Assembly: GCF_037203705.1 (NCBI RefSeq)
Contig: NZ_JBBCAT010000001.1
Span: forward strand, 1,027,418-1,091,417
Source: Prosthecomicrobium sp. N25
GTDB taxonomy: Bacteria > Pseudomonadota > Alphaproteobacteria > Rhizobiales > Ancalomicrobiaceae
DNA length: 64,000 nt
Direction: 5' to 3'
Part shown: positions 8,139 to 16,340 of the stretch, piece after piece
Numbering within the stretch: the stretch's first letter is position 1
Layout of the letters: every line of letters begins with the position of its first letter
Made by a program: the position numbers and the translations under genes
Notes under the pieces: generated by a model
The model's database searches: none
What the model was told of the DNA's origin: nothing
What the model saw: the letters and a program-made list of their open reading frames with translations, nothing else

Positions 8139-9218
8139 ATGTCCCGCGTCGCCCTCGACAAGGTGGTCAAGCGCTACGGATCCCACCAGGTGATCCACGG
8201 CGTCGACCTGGAGATCGGAGACGGCGAGTTCTGCGTCTTCGTCGGCCCCTCCGGCTGCGGCAAGTCTACGCTCCTGCGCATGATCGCGGGCCTGGAGGAG
8301 ATCACGGGCGGCGAGCTCCGGATCGACGGCGCGCGTATGAACGACGTGGCCGCGGCCAAGCGCGGCATCGCCATGGTGTTCCAGTCCTATGCGCTCTACC
8401 CGCATATGAGCGTGCGCAAGAACCTCGCCTTCGGCCTGGAGACCGCGCGCATGCCCAAGGCGGAGGTTGCCGCCAAGGTGCAGAAGGCGGCGCGCATCCT
8501 GCAGATCGAGCAGCTGCTCGACCGCAAGCCGAAGCAACTCTCCGGCGGCCAGCGCCAGCGCGTCGCCATCGGCCGGGCCATCGTGCGCGAGCCGCGCCTC
8601 TTCCTCTTCGATGAGCCGCTCTCCAACCTCGATGCCGAACTGCGCGTCCAGATGCGCGTGGAGATCGCCAAGCTCCACCAGGACCTCGGCTCCACGATGA
8701 TCTACGTGACCCACGACCAGGTCGAGGCGATGACCCTCGCCGACAAGATCGTGGTGCTGCGGCTCGGCGTGATCGAGCAGGTCGGCGCCCCGCTCGACCT
8801 CTACAACCGGCCCGCCAACAAGTTCGTCGCCGGCTTCATCGGCTCTCCCAAGATGAACTTCCTCGATGCCGCGGCGGCCGAGCCGGCCGGCGCCGGCCTC
8901 GCCCTGACGGTCGCCGGCCGCAAGCTGCCCCTGCCGCTCGCCGCGCCCCGGTCCGGCTCGGGCCTCGCGCTCGGCATCCGCCCGGAGCATATCCGCGTCG
9001 GCACCGACGGCCTGTCCCTCGGCGAGGCGAAGGCCGAAATCGTCGAGAGCCTCGGCGGCCAGACCATCGTGTATGCCCGCCTGTCCGACGGCCAGCCGCT
9101 CACCGTCGTGCTCGACGGCCAGCGCAACCTCCACTCCGGCGAGATTTTGCCGATCACCGCCGACCCGGCGCTCTGCCACGCCTTCGACCAGGAGGGCAGG
9201 GCGCTCGCCCGCGCCTGA
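8139..9218 (+). CDS. ABC transporter ATP-binding protein (UgpC/MalK type)
   Basis: 359 residues. Walker A is GPSGCGKST, the signature is LSGGQRQR, Walker B is [12 protein letters not shown] and the switch histidine is in YVTHDQ. The last about 120 residues form the TOBE/OB domain found in CUT1 ATPases. It energises the importer made by the genes at 2889-6008. The gene is the last of the operon, 27 bases after the oxidoreductase, preceded by a GGGAGAAG ribosome site. Confidence 0.94.
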   Translation: MSRVALDKVVKRYGSHQVIHGVDLEIGDGEFCVFVGPSGCGKSTLLRMIAGLEEITGGELRIDGARMNDVAAAKRGIAMVFQSYALYPHMSVRKNLAFGLETARMPKAEVAAKVQKAARILQIEQLLDRKPKQLSGGQRQRVAIGRAIVREPRLFLFDEPLSNLDAELRVQMRVEIAKLHQDLGSTMIYVTHDQVEAMTLADKIVVLRLGVIEQVGAPLDLYNRPANKFVAGFIGSPKMNFLDAAAAEPAGAGLALTVAGRKLPLPLAAPRSGSGLALGIRPEHIRVGTDGLSLGEAKAEIVESLGGQTIVYARLSDGQPLTVVLDGQRNLHSGEILPITADPALCHAFDQEGRALARA

Positions 9219-9251
9219 TCCGGTCACCTCCGGCAACGGACCCGGCCGCCC

Positions 9252-9440
9252 TCAGGCGCCCCGGAGCCGATCCGTCCCGGGGGAGGCCGTCGCGGGCCCG
9301 GCCTTCCGGGACCGGCGGCACCGGTCCGAGCAGTATTTCACCTCGTCCCAGACCTTCGCCCAGGCCTTGCGCCAGACGAAGGGCCGCCCGCAGGCCGCGC
9401 AGGTCTTCCGCGGCAGGTCCGCCTTCTTCCGCATCCGCAT
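9252..9440 (-). CDS. DUF2256 family small Cys-rich protein
   Basis: 62 residues from the ATG at 9440 (MRMRKKADLPRKTC). The CAACGRPFVWRKAW ... CSDRC pattern gives four cysteines in two CxxC/CxxxC-like pairs, typical of the DUF2256 zinc-ribbon-like family. DUF2256 genes are recurrently next to cryptochrome/photolyase genes, as here (divergent, 151 bases from the photolyase start). The frame extends upstream but the family starts at about this methionine. Molecular function is not known. Confidence 0.8.
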   Translation of the reverse strand: MRMRKKADLPRKTCAACGRPFVWRKAWAKVWDEVKYCSDRCRRSRKAGPATASPGTDRLRGA

Positions 9441-9591
9441 CGCCGTTCGCCCGTCGCCCTGAACCGTCCGCGCCCGTCCGCCGTATGGCACCCCGGAGGA
9501 CCCTGGGGACCCGAGGAGGCGCCATGACGGACCCGGTCTACGACGCTGCCGTAGCGGCCGGATCGCCCGCGCCCGCAACGGGACGCCGGCC

Positions 9592-11166
9592 GTGACGGTT
9601 CTCCGCTTCATCCTCGGCGACCAGCTCGGCCGCGGGCTCTCCGCGCTTCGCGACCTCGCGCCCGGCGACGTCGTCCTGATGGCCGAGGTCGCCGACGAGA
9701 CCGTCTACGTCCCGCACCACAAGCAGAAGATCGCCCTCGTGCTTTCGGCCATGCGCCATTTCGCGGCCGACCTCGCCGCCGAGGGCATCGAGGTCGACTA
9801 CGTGCGCCTGGACGACCCGGCCAACAGCGGCTCCTTCACGGGCGAACTCGCCCGCGCGGTCGCCTGCCGCCGTCCCGTGCGGGTCGTCGTCACCGAGCCC
9901 GGCGAGTGGCGGGTGCAGCGCATGATCGAGGGCTGGGAGACCGCGGTTGGCCTGCCGGTCGAGATCCGCCCCGACGACCGCTTCCTCTGCTCGCGCGACC
10001 GATTCGCCCGCTGGGCGGAGGGCCGCAAGAGCCTGCGCATGGAGTTCTTCTATCGGGAGATGCGCCGGGAGACCGGCTTCCTGATGGAGGGCGGCGAGCC
10101 CGCGGGGGGACGCTGGAACTTCGACGCCGAGAACCGCAAGAGCCTGCCCGCGGGCCAGCGGCCGCCGCCGCGGCGCCGCTTCGAGCCCGATGCGATCACC
10201 CGCGAGGTCCTCGCCCTGGTGGCCGCCCGCTTCCCCGGCCATTTCGGCGACCTGGAGCCTTTCGGCTGGGCGGTGACCCGGGCCGATGCCCTGGAGGCGC
10301 TGGAGCATTTCGTCGAGGCCTGCCTGCCGCTCTACGGCGACTACCAGGACGCCATGAAGGCGGGCGAGCCCTTCCTCTACCACGCCGTCCTGTCGCCCTA
10401 CCTGAACCTCGGGCTGCTCGACCCCGGCGAGGTCTGCCTCGCCGCCGAGACGGCCTGGCGCCGGGGCGCCGCGCCCCTCAATGCCGCCGAGGGCTTCGTC
10501 CGCCAGATCCTCGGCTGGCGCGAATACGTGCGCGGCATCTACTGGCTGCGCATGCCGGGCTACGCGGCGACCAACCACCTCGGCGCCGGCCGTCCCCTGC
10601 CGTGGTTCTACTGGTCGGGCGAGACCGCGATGGCCTGTATCGCCGAGGTCGTCGCCGAGACCCGTCGGAACGCCTACGCCCACCACATCCAGCGTCTGAT
10701 GGTCACCGGCAACTTCGCCCTGCTCGCCGGCCTGGCGCCCGCCGAGGTCGAGGCCTGGTACCTAGCCGTCTACGCCGACGCCTACGACTGGGTCGAGCTG
10801 CCGAATACCCACGGCATGGTGCTCCACGCCGACGGCGGCCTGATGGCCTCCAAGCCCTACGCGGCCTCCGGCGCCTACATCGACCGCATGTCCGACTATT
10901 GCGCCGGCTGCGCCTACGACCCGGCCGTGAAGACCGGCCCGCGGGCCTGCCCCTTCAACCTGCTCTACTGGAATTTCCTGATGGAGAACCGGCCGAAGCT
11001 CTCGGCCAACCCGCGCCTCGCCATGCCGTACCGGACGCTGGACCGCATGACGGACTCGCGCCGGGCGACGATTCGCCGGGAGGCGGGTGCCTTCCTGGCG
11101 GCCCTGGACGCCGGTCCGGCGGCCCCGCCCGCAGGCGACCAGCTCGCCATGGACTTCGGCGCCTGA
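9592..11166 (+). CDS. Cryptochrome/photolyase, iron-sulfur bacterial type (PhrB-like)
   Basis: 524 residues, GTG start. The N-terminus (TVLRFILGDQLGRGL) and the alpha/beta then helical FAD domain match the deoxyribodipyrimidine photolyase-related family that repairs (6-4) photoproducts. Cys349, Cys437, Cys440 and Cys453 have exactly the spacing of the four Fe-S ligands known in Agrobacterium PhrB (first to second 88, then CxxC, then 12 residues to the last). A [4Fe-4S] cluster, FAD and a lumazine-type antenna are therefore expected. DUF2256 lies divergently upstream. A hairpin terminator follows the stop. Confidence 0.93.
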   Translation: MTVLRFILGDQLGRGLSALRDLAPGDVVLMAEVADETVYVPHHKQKIALVLSAMRHFAADLAAEGIEVDYVRLDDPANSGSFTGELARAVACRRPVRVVVTEPGEWRVQRMIEGWETAVGLPVEIRPDDRFLCSRDRFARWAEGRKSLRMEFFYREMRRETGFLMEGGEPAGGRWNFDAENRKSLPAGQRPPPRRRFEPDAITREVLALVAARFPGHFGDLEPFGWAVTRADALEALEHFVEACLPLYGDYQDAMKAGEPFLYHAVLSPYLNLGLLDPGEVCLAAETAWRRGAAPLNAAEGFVRQILGWREYVRGIYWLRMPGYAATNHLGAGRPLPWFYWSGETAMACIAEVVAETRRNAYAHHIQRLMVTGNFALLAGLAPAEVEAWYLAVYADAYDWVELPNTHGMVLHADGGLMASKPYAASGAYIDRMSDYCAGCAYDPAVKTGPRACPFNLLYWNFLMENRPKLSANPRLAMPYRTLDRMTDSRRATIRREAGAFLAALDAGPAAPPAGDQLAMDFGA

Positions 11167-11180
11167 CCTCCGACGCGAAA

Positions 11181-11201
11181 ACGGCGGCCAAGGGCCGCCG
11201 T
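11181..11201. terminator. Bidirectional hairpin terminator between photolyase and small exported protein gene
   Basis: Perfect 9-base stem ACGGCGGCC / GGCCGCCGT with an AAG loop. It is preceded by AAAA on the plus strand, so on the minus strand the hairpin is followed by a T-run. It separates convergent genes ending at 11166 (+) and 11230 (-). Confidence 0.7.
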
Positions 11202-11229
11202 GCAGAGGAGGACGAAGCGGGCGAGCGGC

Positions 11230-11460
11230 TCAGTAGCCGTTGATCACGATGAAGGACCCGCACATCATCGTCGTGCAGGCACGCGGGGCGGGCGTCTGCG
11301 CCGCCACCCGGACCGGGAGCACGGGGGCGGACGCGCGGGCGACCGACGCCGGCAGGGGCGGTCCGGGAAGCGGACTGATGATCGACTCCGCCTGGGCCGT
11401 ACCCGAGAGCCCGACGCCGAGCAACAGAACACCTCCGACGCGCGACACCAGAGAACGCAT
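11230..11460 (-). CDS. Small exported protein of unknown function
   Basis: 76 residues. An N-terminal signal peptide (SLVSRVGGVLLLGVGLSGTA, cleavage near AQA) is followed by a Pro/Ala-rich linker and a short C-terminal tail with two cysteines and aromatic/hydrophobic residues (ACTTMMCGSFIVINGY). A very good ribosome site (CCAGGAGGGTTCC) precedes the ATG, and a sigma-70-like promoter and terminator flank it, so it looks like a real monocistronic gene. I do not recognise the family. A periplasmic peptide with one disulfide is plausible. Confidence 0.65.
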   Translation of the reverse strand: MRSLVSRVGGVLLLGVGLSGTAQAESIISPLPGPPLPASVARASAPVLPVRVAAQTPAPRACTTMMCGSFIVINGY

Positions 11461-11841
11461 GGAACCCTCCTGGAGGCTGTCTCAATTCGGGTCAGGATAT
11501 CCCGACCGGTCACGATCTGCAAACTCCACGTGATTCACCGTAAATTCTTCGTTAGCCCCGCGACTTGCGGCGAATCGCCTGGGCAGCACCCGGGATTTCG
11601 CCTTCCTTGTGTGGCGCCTCGACAACACACCGGCGCAAGATGCCCCGTCGGGACCGTACCCTACGCCCCGGCTACGGATTGACCGCTCCCTGCAATGGTC
11701 TGATTCAATACGAAAATCCGCATGCGGGGCGGCTTCGTGTCGGCGGTGTGGCAGCCCGGTGGCGGCTTGCGTGCTCCGCACCCCTCCACTAGCGTTTCGT
11801 GTGGTGGACTAGGGCAGGTGGGCCCGTGCGGGGGTGATGGT
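11461..11841. other. Intergenic region between two divergent exported-protein genes
   Basis: About 380 bases. The left side holds the minus-strand promoter for the small exported protein (11494-11522). The right side should hold the autotransporter promoter; TTGACC at 11679-11684 followed by AT-rich ATTCAATACG at 11703-11712 is the best candidate, but the spacing is poor. No convincing gene is seen; frames open here lack codon bias or start signals. Confidence 0.5.
11494..11522 (-). promoter_or_regulatory. Candidate sigma-70 promoter for the small exported protein
   Basis: On the minus strand TTGCAG (11522-11517), 17-base spacer, TATCCT (11499-11494), 34 bases before the ATG at 11460. Confidence 0.5.
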
Positions 11842-14800
11842 ATGGTTGAGCCGCTCAGGCTTCATGGAGACGCGAACCGGAAGGTCCGGGCTGCGCTCCT
11901 GCTCACGACGGTGCTGGTCGCCGCACCCCTGGCGGTCGAGCGTGCTTCGGCCCAGGTCATCAATTTCGGCGCGAGCACGACCGACACGACGGACCGGGTC
12001 TCGACCGCCCCGACGGTGCTGCAGTTCAACGCCACGGCGGCCGGCATCACGGTCAACCTCAACGGCAGCGTCTCGGGCAACGGCCCGGTGACCTACACCG
12101 CCGCCACGGGCACGACCCTCGTCAACGTCAACAGCACCACCAACAGCAATTCCGGCGCGACGACCGTGACGGGCCTGGGCACCGTGACCTTTGCGGGCGC
12201 CGGCAGCATCTCGTCCACCTCGGACTTCGTCATCAACGGCGGGAACACGCTGACCGTCAATCTCAACGGCGCCACCCACACGGTCGCGAGCTTCACCCAG
12301 CAGGCCGGCGGCCAGGCGTCCAACTTCACGGGCCTCAGCAACGGCACGCTGATCACCAACGGCGCGATCTCGTTCCAGGCCGGCAACATCGCCCCGAACC
12401 TGACCCTCCAGGGATCGGGCGCGGTGACGAAGTCGACGGCCGGAACCGTCACCATGCGCGGCGTGCTCGCCACCACCGGCGGCCTGACCGTCAACGCCGG
12501 GACCCTGCGGCTCTTCAACACGAACACCTACACGGGTGGGACGATCATCAACGGCGGCACCCTCGGCGTGCTGGCCGCCGGCGCCCTCGGCAACGCGTCC
12601 AACCTGCTGACCATCAACGGCGGCATCCTCGACGTCTTCGGGACGACCCAGACGATCGGCGGGCTGCTCATGACGGGCGGCACGATCCAGACGTCCGTCG
12701 CTGGTGCGGGGGCGCTGGTCTCGGCCACCGACTACGACCTGCAGGCGGGCACCATCAACATCGCCCTGAACGGCAATGTCGGCCTCAACAAGTCGACCGC
12801 CGGCACGGTGACGCTGGGCTCCGCCAACGGCTATACCGGCAACACCAACGTCTCGGGCGGCACCCTGAACCTCCAGGCTGCCGGCGCCCTCGGCTCCGGC
12901 GCCGGCGTGCTCACCGTGAGCGGCGGCTCGACGGTCGCGCTGAACGGCTTCAACCAGTCCGTCGGCGGCGTCTCGCTGGTCAACGGCACCATCAGCGGCA
13001 CCGGCGGCATTCTCACCTCGAGCGGTACGATCGATCTGCAGAGCGGCACCGTCTCGGCCGGCCTCGCCGGCGCGGGCGCGATTACAAAGACGACCGCCGG
13101 CGTCGTGACGGTCTCGGGCGTGATCGGCACCTCGGGAGGCCTCACCGTCCAGGCCGGCACCCTCAACCTGACCGCCGCCAATACCTATACGGGCAACACC
13201 GCGGTCACCGGCGGCACGCTGGCCCTCTCGGGCGCCGGCACGATGGGCGCCGTCTCTAACACGCTCTCGATCTCCGGCGGCGGCGTGGTCGACCTCGGCA
13301 CGACCAACCAGACGGTCGCGGGCGTCACCCTGACCAACGGTACGATCAGCGGCACCGGCACGCTCACCTCCACGGGCGCGATCGGTCTCCAGCAGGGCAG
13401 CATTTCCACGGCTTTGGCCGGGGCCGGCGCGATCACCAAGTCGACCGCCGGCGCCGTGACGCTGTCTGGCGCGATCGGCACCACGGGCGGCCTCACCGTC
13501 CAGGCCGGCACCCTCACTCTGAGCGCCGCCAACAGCTACACCGGCGGCACCACGATCACCGGTGGCACGCTCCTTCTGTCCGGCGCGGGCACGCTCGGGT
13601 CGACGGCCAACACCTTGTCCATGTCGGGCGCCAGCATCCTCAACATGGGAGGCACCAGCCAGACGGTCGCCGGCCTGAGCATGAACGGCGGCACCATCTT
13701 CAACGGCGGCACCCTGACGTCGAACGGCGCCATCGATCTCCAGGCAGGCTCGATCCTGGTCAATCTCGCGGGCTCGGGGACGATCACCAAGTCGACCGCG
13801 GGCTCCGCCCTCATTTCGGGCGTGGTCAGCACCACGGGCGGCCTCGTCGTCCAGGGCGGCACCATCGACCTTTCGGGCGCCAACACCTACACGGGCAACA
13901 CGGTCGTCACCGGCGGCCTGCTCACCTTGACCGGCGCGGGCACGCTCGGCGCCACCTCCAACACGCTCTCGATCTCCGGAACCGGCACCGTCGGGCTGAA
14001 CAACACCAACCAGACGGTCTCCGCCTTCACGCTGGCCGGCACCGGCAGCCTGCTGGGGCCCGGGACTCTGACCTCGAACGGCGCCATTTCCCTGCAGGGC
14101 GGCACCCTCGCCGCCACCCTGGCGGGTTCCGGAGCCGTCACCAAGTCGACGGCCGGCACCGTGACCGCGACGGGAGCGATCAACACGACGGGCGGCCTGA
14201 CCGTCCAGGCCGGCACCCTCAACCTGCAGGCCGCCAACGGCTACACGGGCTTCACGAACATCACGGGCGGCACGCTGGCCCTCTCCGGCGCCGGCACGCT
14301 CGGCGCGGTCACCAACACCCTGGCGATCTCGGGCGGCGGCATCCTCGACCTCGGGTCGACCAACCAGACGGTCTCGACCTTCACGCTCACCAACGGCCAG
14401 GTCAACGGCACGGGCACGCTGACCGCGACCGGCGCGGTCGACCTGCAGCAGGGCAGCATCGCCGCGAACCTGACCGCCAACAGCACGATCACCAAGACGA
14501 CCGCCGGGACCGTGACCATCACGGGCGCGCTGAACGGCGCCAACGGGCTCGACGTGCAGGGCGGCATCCTCGACCTGCAGGGCGTCAGCACCTTCACGGG
14601 CGGCACGTTCAACATCGCCTCGGGCGCGGCGGCCCTGCTCGGCGCCAACTTCACGATCGCGGGCACGGCCACCAACAGCGGCACGCTCGCCTTCTCGGCC
14701 TCCGGCGTCACCCTCGACACCACCGGCCTGACCAACACCGGCACCATCCAGGCTTTCCGCACCTCGGGGAGCGGCGCCTTCCTGTCGACCATCAACGGGC

Positions 14801-16164
14801 CCTTCGCGAATTCCGGCCTCGTCACCCTGTCCAACAATTCCGCCAACGACAGTCTGGTCGTGAACGGCAATCTCACGGCGGGCGGCGGGTCCAGGTTCGC
14901 GCTCGACTTCAACCCGGGCGCCAACGCGGCGGACACCGTGGTGATCAACGGCACGGTGACCGGGAACTCGACCCTCCAGCTCAACCGGGTCGGGCCCAGC
15001 AACCTCCTCTCCGCGCCCCTGCTCGTCGTCACCACCGGCGGTGGCACGGGCAACTTCTCGGCCAGCGGGCTGAACTCCTCGAACGCCTTCATCAACTACG
15101 CGCTGCAGCGGTCCGGCAACAACTACCAGATCGTCTCCAACGTGAACCCGGCGGCCAACATCGCCGGCGCCAGCATCAATGCGGCCCTCTCGGCCATCTC
15201 GTCCGGCTTCTTCGAGCCAACCAGCGCCTTCATCACCTCCTCGCGCTCGCGCCAGGGCTCGACCCAGCAGGGGATCGGCGATTCGCTCACCGATCAGATG
15301 TCGCTCGGCTTCTGGGCGCGCACCAAGGTCGGCCAGTACACGGTGTCGAACACCACGACGCTCGACTCCGGCCCCGGCGGCGGCGGCGTGCAGAAGGCGG
15401 ACGCCCGCTTCCGCGCCAACTTCACGGGTATCCAGGCGGGCCTCGACGCCGGCTTCAGCGACATCGGCGGCTCCGGCATCAGCGCCTTCACGGGCCTGAC
15501 CGCCGGCCAGGTGAACGTCTCGGGCAGCGACCTCGCCTCCAAGACGTCCTCGCGCGTCTCCTTCGACGCCCCCTTCGTCGGCGTCTACGGCGCGGTCATC
15601 GGCTACGGCAGCTACGCCGACCTGCAGATCCTCCGCAATTACTACAACATGAAGCTCACCAACGCCGCGCTCAACCTGCGCGACAAGAAGGCGAACGCGG
15701 ACGGCTGGTCGGCCTACGGCTCCGCGGCCACCACGGTCCAGATCTACGAGAACGTCATCCTGCAGCCGTCGCTCGGCCTCATCTATGCGAACACGGCCCT
15801 GACGCCCATCAAGGCCGCGGACGGCACGATCCGCTCCAAGGACGTGGACAGCTGGCTCGGCCGTGTCGGCGCCAAGCTCGCCACCAGCTTCGCGGCGTCC
15901 GAGACCCTCGTGCTCCGGCCGGAAGTCTCCTACAACCTCTGGCACGAGTTCGCCGGCCCGGTGAAGGGCAGCATCGCGCTGCCTGGCCAGAGCTTCAACC
16001 CGACCACCTCGACGACCCGAGTCGGCACCTTCAACCAGATCGGCGCGGCCCTCAACGCCCAGTTCACCGACACCGGGCTCTTCGCCTTCGTGCGCGGCGA
16101 GTATCGCTGGGGCGAGAACATCCACGGCGCCGCCCTCACCGCCGGCATGCGCTACAGCTTCTGA
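11842..16164 (+). CDS. Autotransporter adhesin-like protein (type Va) with PATR repeats
   Basis: 1440 residues from the ATG at 11842; an in-frame ATG at 11722 would add 40 residues without signal-peptide character. A signal peptide (KVRAALLLTTVLVAAPLAV, cleavage near ASAQ) is followed by a Thr/Ser/Gly/Asn-rich beta-helix passenger with autotransporter-associated beta-strand repeats. The C-terminal 290 or so residues form the beta-barrel, ending in the outer-membrane signature GMRYSF. The mature protein has no cysteine, as usual for this class. The passenger contains about six tandem units of 117-118 residues (TYTGNTxVTGGTL start). Surface adhesion or aggregation is the likely role; no protease motif was seen in the passenger. 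A strong hairpin follows the stop. Confidence 0.92.
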   Translation: MVEPLRLHGDANRKVRAALLLTTVLVAAPLAVERASAQVINFGASTTDTTDRVSTAPTVLQFNATAAGITVNLNGSVSGNGPVTYTAATGTTLVNVNSTTNSNSGATTVTGLGTVTFAGAGSISSTSDFVINGGNTLTVNLNGATHTVASFTQQAGGQASNFTGLSNGTLITNGAISFQAGNIAPNLTLQGSGAVTKSTAGTVTMRGVLATTGGLTVNAGTLRLFNTNTYTGGTIINGGTLGVLAAGALGNASNLLTINGGILDVFGTTQTIGGLLMTGGTIQTSVAGAGALVSATDYDLQAGTINIALNGNVGLNKSTAGTVTLGSANGYTGNTNVSGGTLNLQAAGALGSGAGVLTVSGGSTVALNGFNQSVGGVSLVNGTISGTGGILTSSGTIDLQSGTVSAGLAGAGAITKTTAGVVTVSGVIGTSGGLTVQAGTLNLTAANTYTGNTAVTGGTLALSGAGTMGAVSNTLSISGGGVVDLGTTNQTVAGVTLTNGTISGTGTLTSTGAIGLQQGSISTALAGAGAITKSTAGAVTLSGAIGTTGGLTVQAGTLTLSAANSYTGGTTITGGTLLLSGAGTLGSTANTLSMSGASILNMGGTSQTVAGLSMNGGTIFNGGTLTSNGAIDLQAGSILVNLAGSGTITKSTAGSALISGVVSTTGGLVVQGGTIDLSGANTYTGNTVVTGGLLTLTGAGTLGATSNTLSISGTGTVGLNNTNQTVSAFTLAGTGSLLGPGTLTSNGAISLQGGTLAATLAGSGAVTKSTAGTVTATGAINTTGGLTVQAGTLNLQAANGYTGFTNITGGTLALSGAGTLGAVTNTLAISGGGILDLGSTNQTVSTFTLTNGQVNGTGTLTATGAVDLQQGSIAANLTANSTITKTTAGTVTITGALNGANGLDVQGGILDLQGVSTFTGGTFNIASGAAALLGANFTIAGTATNSGTLAFSASGVTLDTTGLTNTGTIQAFRTSGSGAFLSTINGPFANSGLVTLSNNSANDSLVVNGNLTAGGGSRFALDFNPGANAADTVVINGTVTGNSTLQLNRVGPSNLLSAPLLVVTTGGGTGNFSASGLNSSNAFINYALQRSGNNYQIVSNVNPAANIAGASINAALSAISSGFFEPTSAFITSSRSRQGSTQQGIGDSLTDQMSLGFWARTKVGQYTVSNTTTLDSGPGGGGVQKADARFRANFTGIQAGLDAGFSDIGGSGISAFTGLTAGQVNVSGSDLASKTSSRVSFDAPFVGVYGAVIGYGSYADLQILRNYYNMKLTNAALNLRDKKANADGWSAYGSAATTVQIYENVILQPSLGLIYANTALTPIKAADGTIRSKDVDSWLGRVGAKLATSFAASETLVLRPEVSYNLWHEFAGPVKGSIALPGQSFNPTTSTTRVGTFNQIGAALNAQFTDTGLFAFVRGEYRWGENIHGAALTAGMRYSF
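12528..14591 (+). repeat. Tandem ~351-bp coding repeats in the autotransporter passenger
   Basis: Units begin near 12528 (short), 12831, 13185, 13536, 13887 and 14241. Full units are 351-354 bases, i.e. 117-118 residues. Each begins with (T/S/G)YTG, then a GGTL strand, NTLxISG, TNQTV, NGTISGTGTLTS, an AGAGAITKSTAG segment and TTGGLTVQAGTL. The units are similar but not identical, so the copy number may vary by recombination. Confidence 0.8.
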
Positions 16165-16170
16165 CGGTGC

Positions 16171-16229
16171 CGCGCGGCCCGGGCCGCGCCCGTCCCACAG
16201 CCTTCGCGGCCCGGACTGTCCGGGCCGCG
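16171..16229 (+). terminator. Double GC-rich hairpin after the autotransporter
   Basis: Two adjacent perfect structures follow the stop codon: an 18-base palindrome at 16172-16189 (GCGCGGCCC/GGGCCGCGC) and an 11-base stem CGCGGCCCGGA / TCCGGGCCGCG with a CTG loop at 16205-16229. There is no T-run, but such hairpins serve as terminators in high-GC genomes. Confidence 0.55.
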
Positions 16230-16340
16230 TCCGTCCGGAGCCCTGGGGCAGCCGTCGCGTTGCGCCACCGTGGGCTTCGGACTATCGTTCCGGACAGGGA
16301 TGAACGGGAACAACCCGAGGTGCCGGCGGCATTCGGAGCA

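Noticed and set aside
12528-14591. Possible CRISPR or noncoding tandem array
   Set aside because: Units are 351-354 bases, keep the reading frame and encode beta-helix repeats, so they are protein repeats.
11809-16125. Open frame of over 1400 codons antisense to the autotransporter
   Set aside because: The sense strand has a signal peptide, repeats and an outer-membrane barrel; the antisense frame is a low-complexity GC-bias shadow.
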